A stretch of 6,610 bases of DNA, from the NCBI GenBank assembly GCA_013140415.1, contig JABFSW010000157.1:1-6610 (forward strand), in the 5' to 3' direction. Position numbers and translations under genes: made by a program. Below the pieces are notes generated by a model. It had not been told where the DNA came from. It did not search any database and worked only from the letters and a program-made list of their open reading frames with translations. Source of the DNA: Nitrosarchaeum sp. GTDB lineage: Archaea; Thermoproteota; Nitrososphaeria; Nitrososphaerales; Nitrosopumilaceae. Of the stretch, positions 5,791 to 6,610 are shown one piece after another. Within the stretch, counting starts at the first letter, position 1, and each line of letters opens with the position of its first letter.

Positions 5791-6486
5791 ATGAAAACTA
5801 CATCAATGATAGCGCTTATCGCAGTCATATCGGCTGTTTCAATAGGTGCTATCTCTATGAATGGATTTTCTAGTATTCCATTTGTTACTGCTTCTGTTAG
5901 TCCAGAAAGTAGTACAATGATGGGACATGTAGAATACATTCTACGCGACGCAGATGGTAACATCAAATCATACACCCAAGGTGATAACATGGTTGTTAAC
6001 CGAGGTGACGATTGTGTCATGGCATATACATTCAATCCAAGTGGTTCTGGTGGTACTGACAACTGTGTAAACAATACTAATGGATTTAGATACATTGGAA
6101 TTGGAAACGCTACAACTACAATAGCAGCATCAGACACAACTCTAACTAATACTGCCACAACTATAGCATCTACAGGTACAGGTGGTCTTATGGCAATGAG
6201 AACTGATACTAGTACAGTTTCAGCAGCATCAAGCGATAATGGAATTGTAACTATTGCTACCGAATCGCCATTTACATTTGGTATTTCAAATGCCACTACT
6301 GTTCATACAGCAGGACTATTTGACGTAGCATGTACAGCTTCAACAACTACTGGAATATGTACTGCATATGGAACAGATTCCAACATGTTCTCTGTACAGA
6401 GATTGTCTGGTGGAACTGGGGTTGTAGTTGCATCTGGTGACAGTTTATCTGTTACATGGCAAATAACTGTTGGTAACAGCTCCTAG
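5791..6486 (+). CDS. Secreted Thr/Ser-rich protein resembling phage virion proteins
   Basis: The 231-residue product has a signal peptide (hydrophobic stretch 6-22; cleavage likely after about residue 34, TAS). The mature part is rich in Thr, Ser, Ala and Gly and is predicted to be all beta. Its phrases resemble tail or capsid-decoration proteins of marine phages: HVEYILRDADGNIKSY (46-61), NMVVNRGDDCVMAYTF (66-81), FRYIGIGNATTTIAASDTTL (99-118), HTAGLFDVA (172-180), NMFSVQRL (198-205) and VVVASGDSLSVTWQITVG (211-228). Four cysteines (75, 92, 181, 190) could form two disulfides, and sequons occur near 94, 106, 167 and 229. A cell-surface or released structural protein is likely; the exact role is unknown. 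The resemblance is by eye, and a viral origin is only one explanation since no virus genes adjoin it. Confidence 0.72.
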   Translation: MKTTSMIALIAVISAVSIGAISMNGFSSIPFVTASVSPESSTMMGHVEYILRDADGNIKSYTQGDNMVVNRGDDCVMAYTFNPSGSGGTDNCVNNTNGFRYIGIGNATTTIAASDTTLTNTATTIASTGTGGLMAMRTDTSTVSAASSDNGIVTIATESPFTFGISNATTVHTAGLFDVACTASTTTGICTAYGTDSNMFSVQRLSGGTGVVVASGDSLSVTWQITVGNSS

Positions 6487-6497
6487 TCGCAAAAACC

Positions 6498-6515
6498 TTT
6501 TTTTATTTTTATTTT
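6498..6515 (+). terminator. Strong T-tract terminator
   Basis: TTTTTTTATTTTTATTTT begins 12 bases after the stop of the 231-residue gene, without a clear hairpin. It is the longest T-rich tract that follows a gene in the window. Confidence 0.65.
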
Positions 6516-6591
6516 ATAATTATATAATTTCAAATTCAATAAAATCATTATGTAAACATATCAACTTAAACGAATATTCTTAATCATAATT

Positions 6592-6599
6592 TTTTATAT
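6592..6599 (+). promoter_or_regulatory. Possible TATA element for a gene beyond the right edge
   Basis: TTTTATAT lies about 12 bases from the window end in the otherwise featureless AT-rich stretch 6516-6610. A plus-strand gene would have to start just outside the window. Weak, since such strings are common in this DNA. Confidence 0.2.
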
Positions 6600-6610
6600 C
6601 ATCTTATAGG

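Noticed and set aside
5772..6296. Open frame of 174 codons on the minus strand
   Set aside because: It mirrors the secreted 231-residue gene, which has a signal peptide, promoter and terminator; the opposite frame is Val/Ile-rich by reading common plus-strand codons backwards.
1617..6486. Prophage or provirus region, given two virion-like proteins
   Set aside because: No terminase, portal, integrase, replication or attachment-site sequence is visible, and both proteins have cellular signal peptides.

Overview
The window looks like part of the genome of an ammonia-oxidising archaeon (Nitrososphaerota/Thaumarchaeota, of the low-GC Nitrosopumilus/Nitrosarchaeum type). The main evidence is a CdvB (archaeal ESCRT-III) gene of the short thaumarchaeal form. 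Supporting signs are the AT-rich intergenic DNA, T-tract terminators, and TATA-like boxes about 27 bases before start codons that lack a ribosome binding site, which implies leaderless mRNAs. The assignment is from recognition of sequence character; no database search was possible.

Left part (1-1493): a divergent pair. On the minus strand, running off the left edge, is a glutamate/aspartate racemase-family protein with all the family motifs in order but with both catalytic cysteines replaced by serine. On the plus strand is the cdvB paralogue. The 105 bases between them hold an 18-bp direct repeat, in two copies exactly 22 bp apart (about two helical turns), placed to act on either promoter. 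This is the best candidate for an undescribed regulatory or functional arrangement in the window.

Right part (1494-6610): five consecutive genes all encode proteins with an N-terminal signal peptide or membrane anchor. They are (1) a 521-residue secreted protein resembling phage tail fibres with a concanavalin/laminin-G-like C-terminus; (2) a 393-residue protein with Asp-rich thrombospondin-type-3 calcium-binding repeats followed by a DNRLRE-type carbohydrate-binding-like domain; (3) on the minus strand, a 287-residue protein with a CBM9/DOMON-like beta-sandwich and a C-terminal membrane anchor; (4) a 61-residue single-span membrane protein; (5) a 231-residue secreted Thr/Ser-rich protein that resembles phage virion proteins. 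Several have their own promoter, so this is a cluster of surface-protein genes and not one operon. The likely common theme is cell-surface binding or adhesion, but no function is proven.

No RNA gene, CRISPR array, insertion sequence, transposase or known defence system was found. No stretch above 300 bases lacks a gene; the longest gap (3183-3360) holds only a promoter and a weak inverted repeat.
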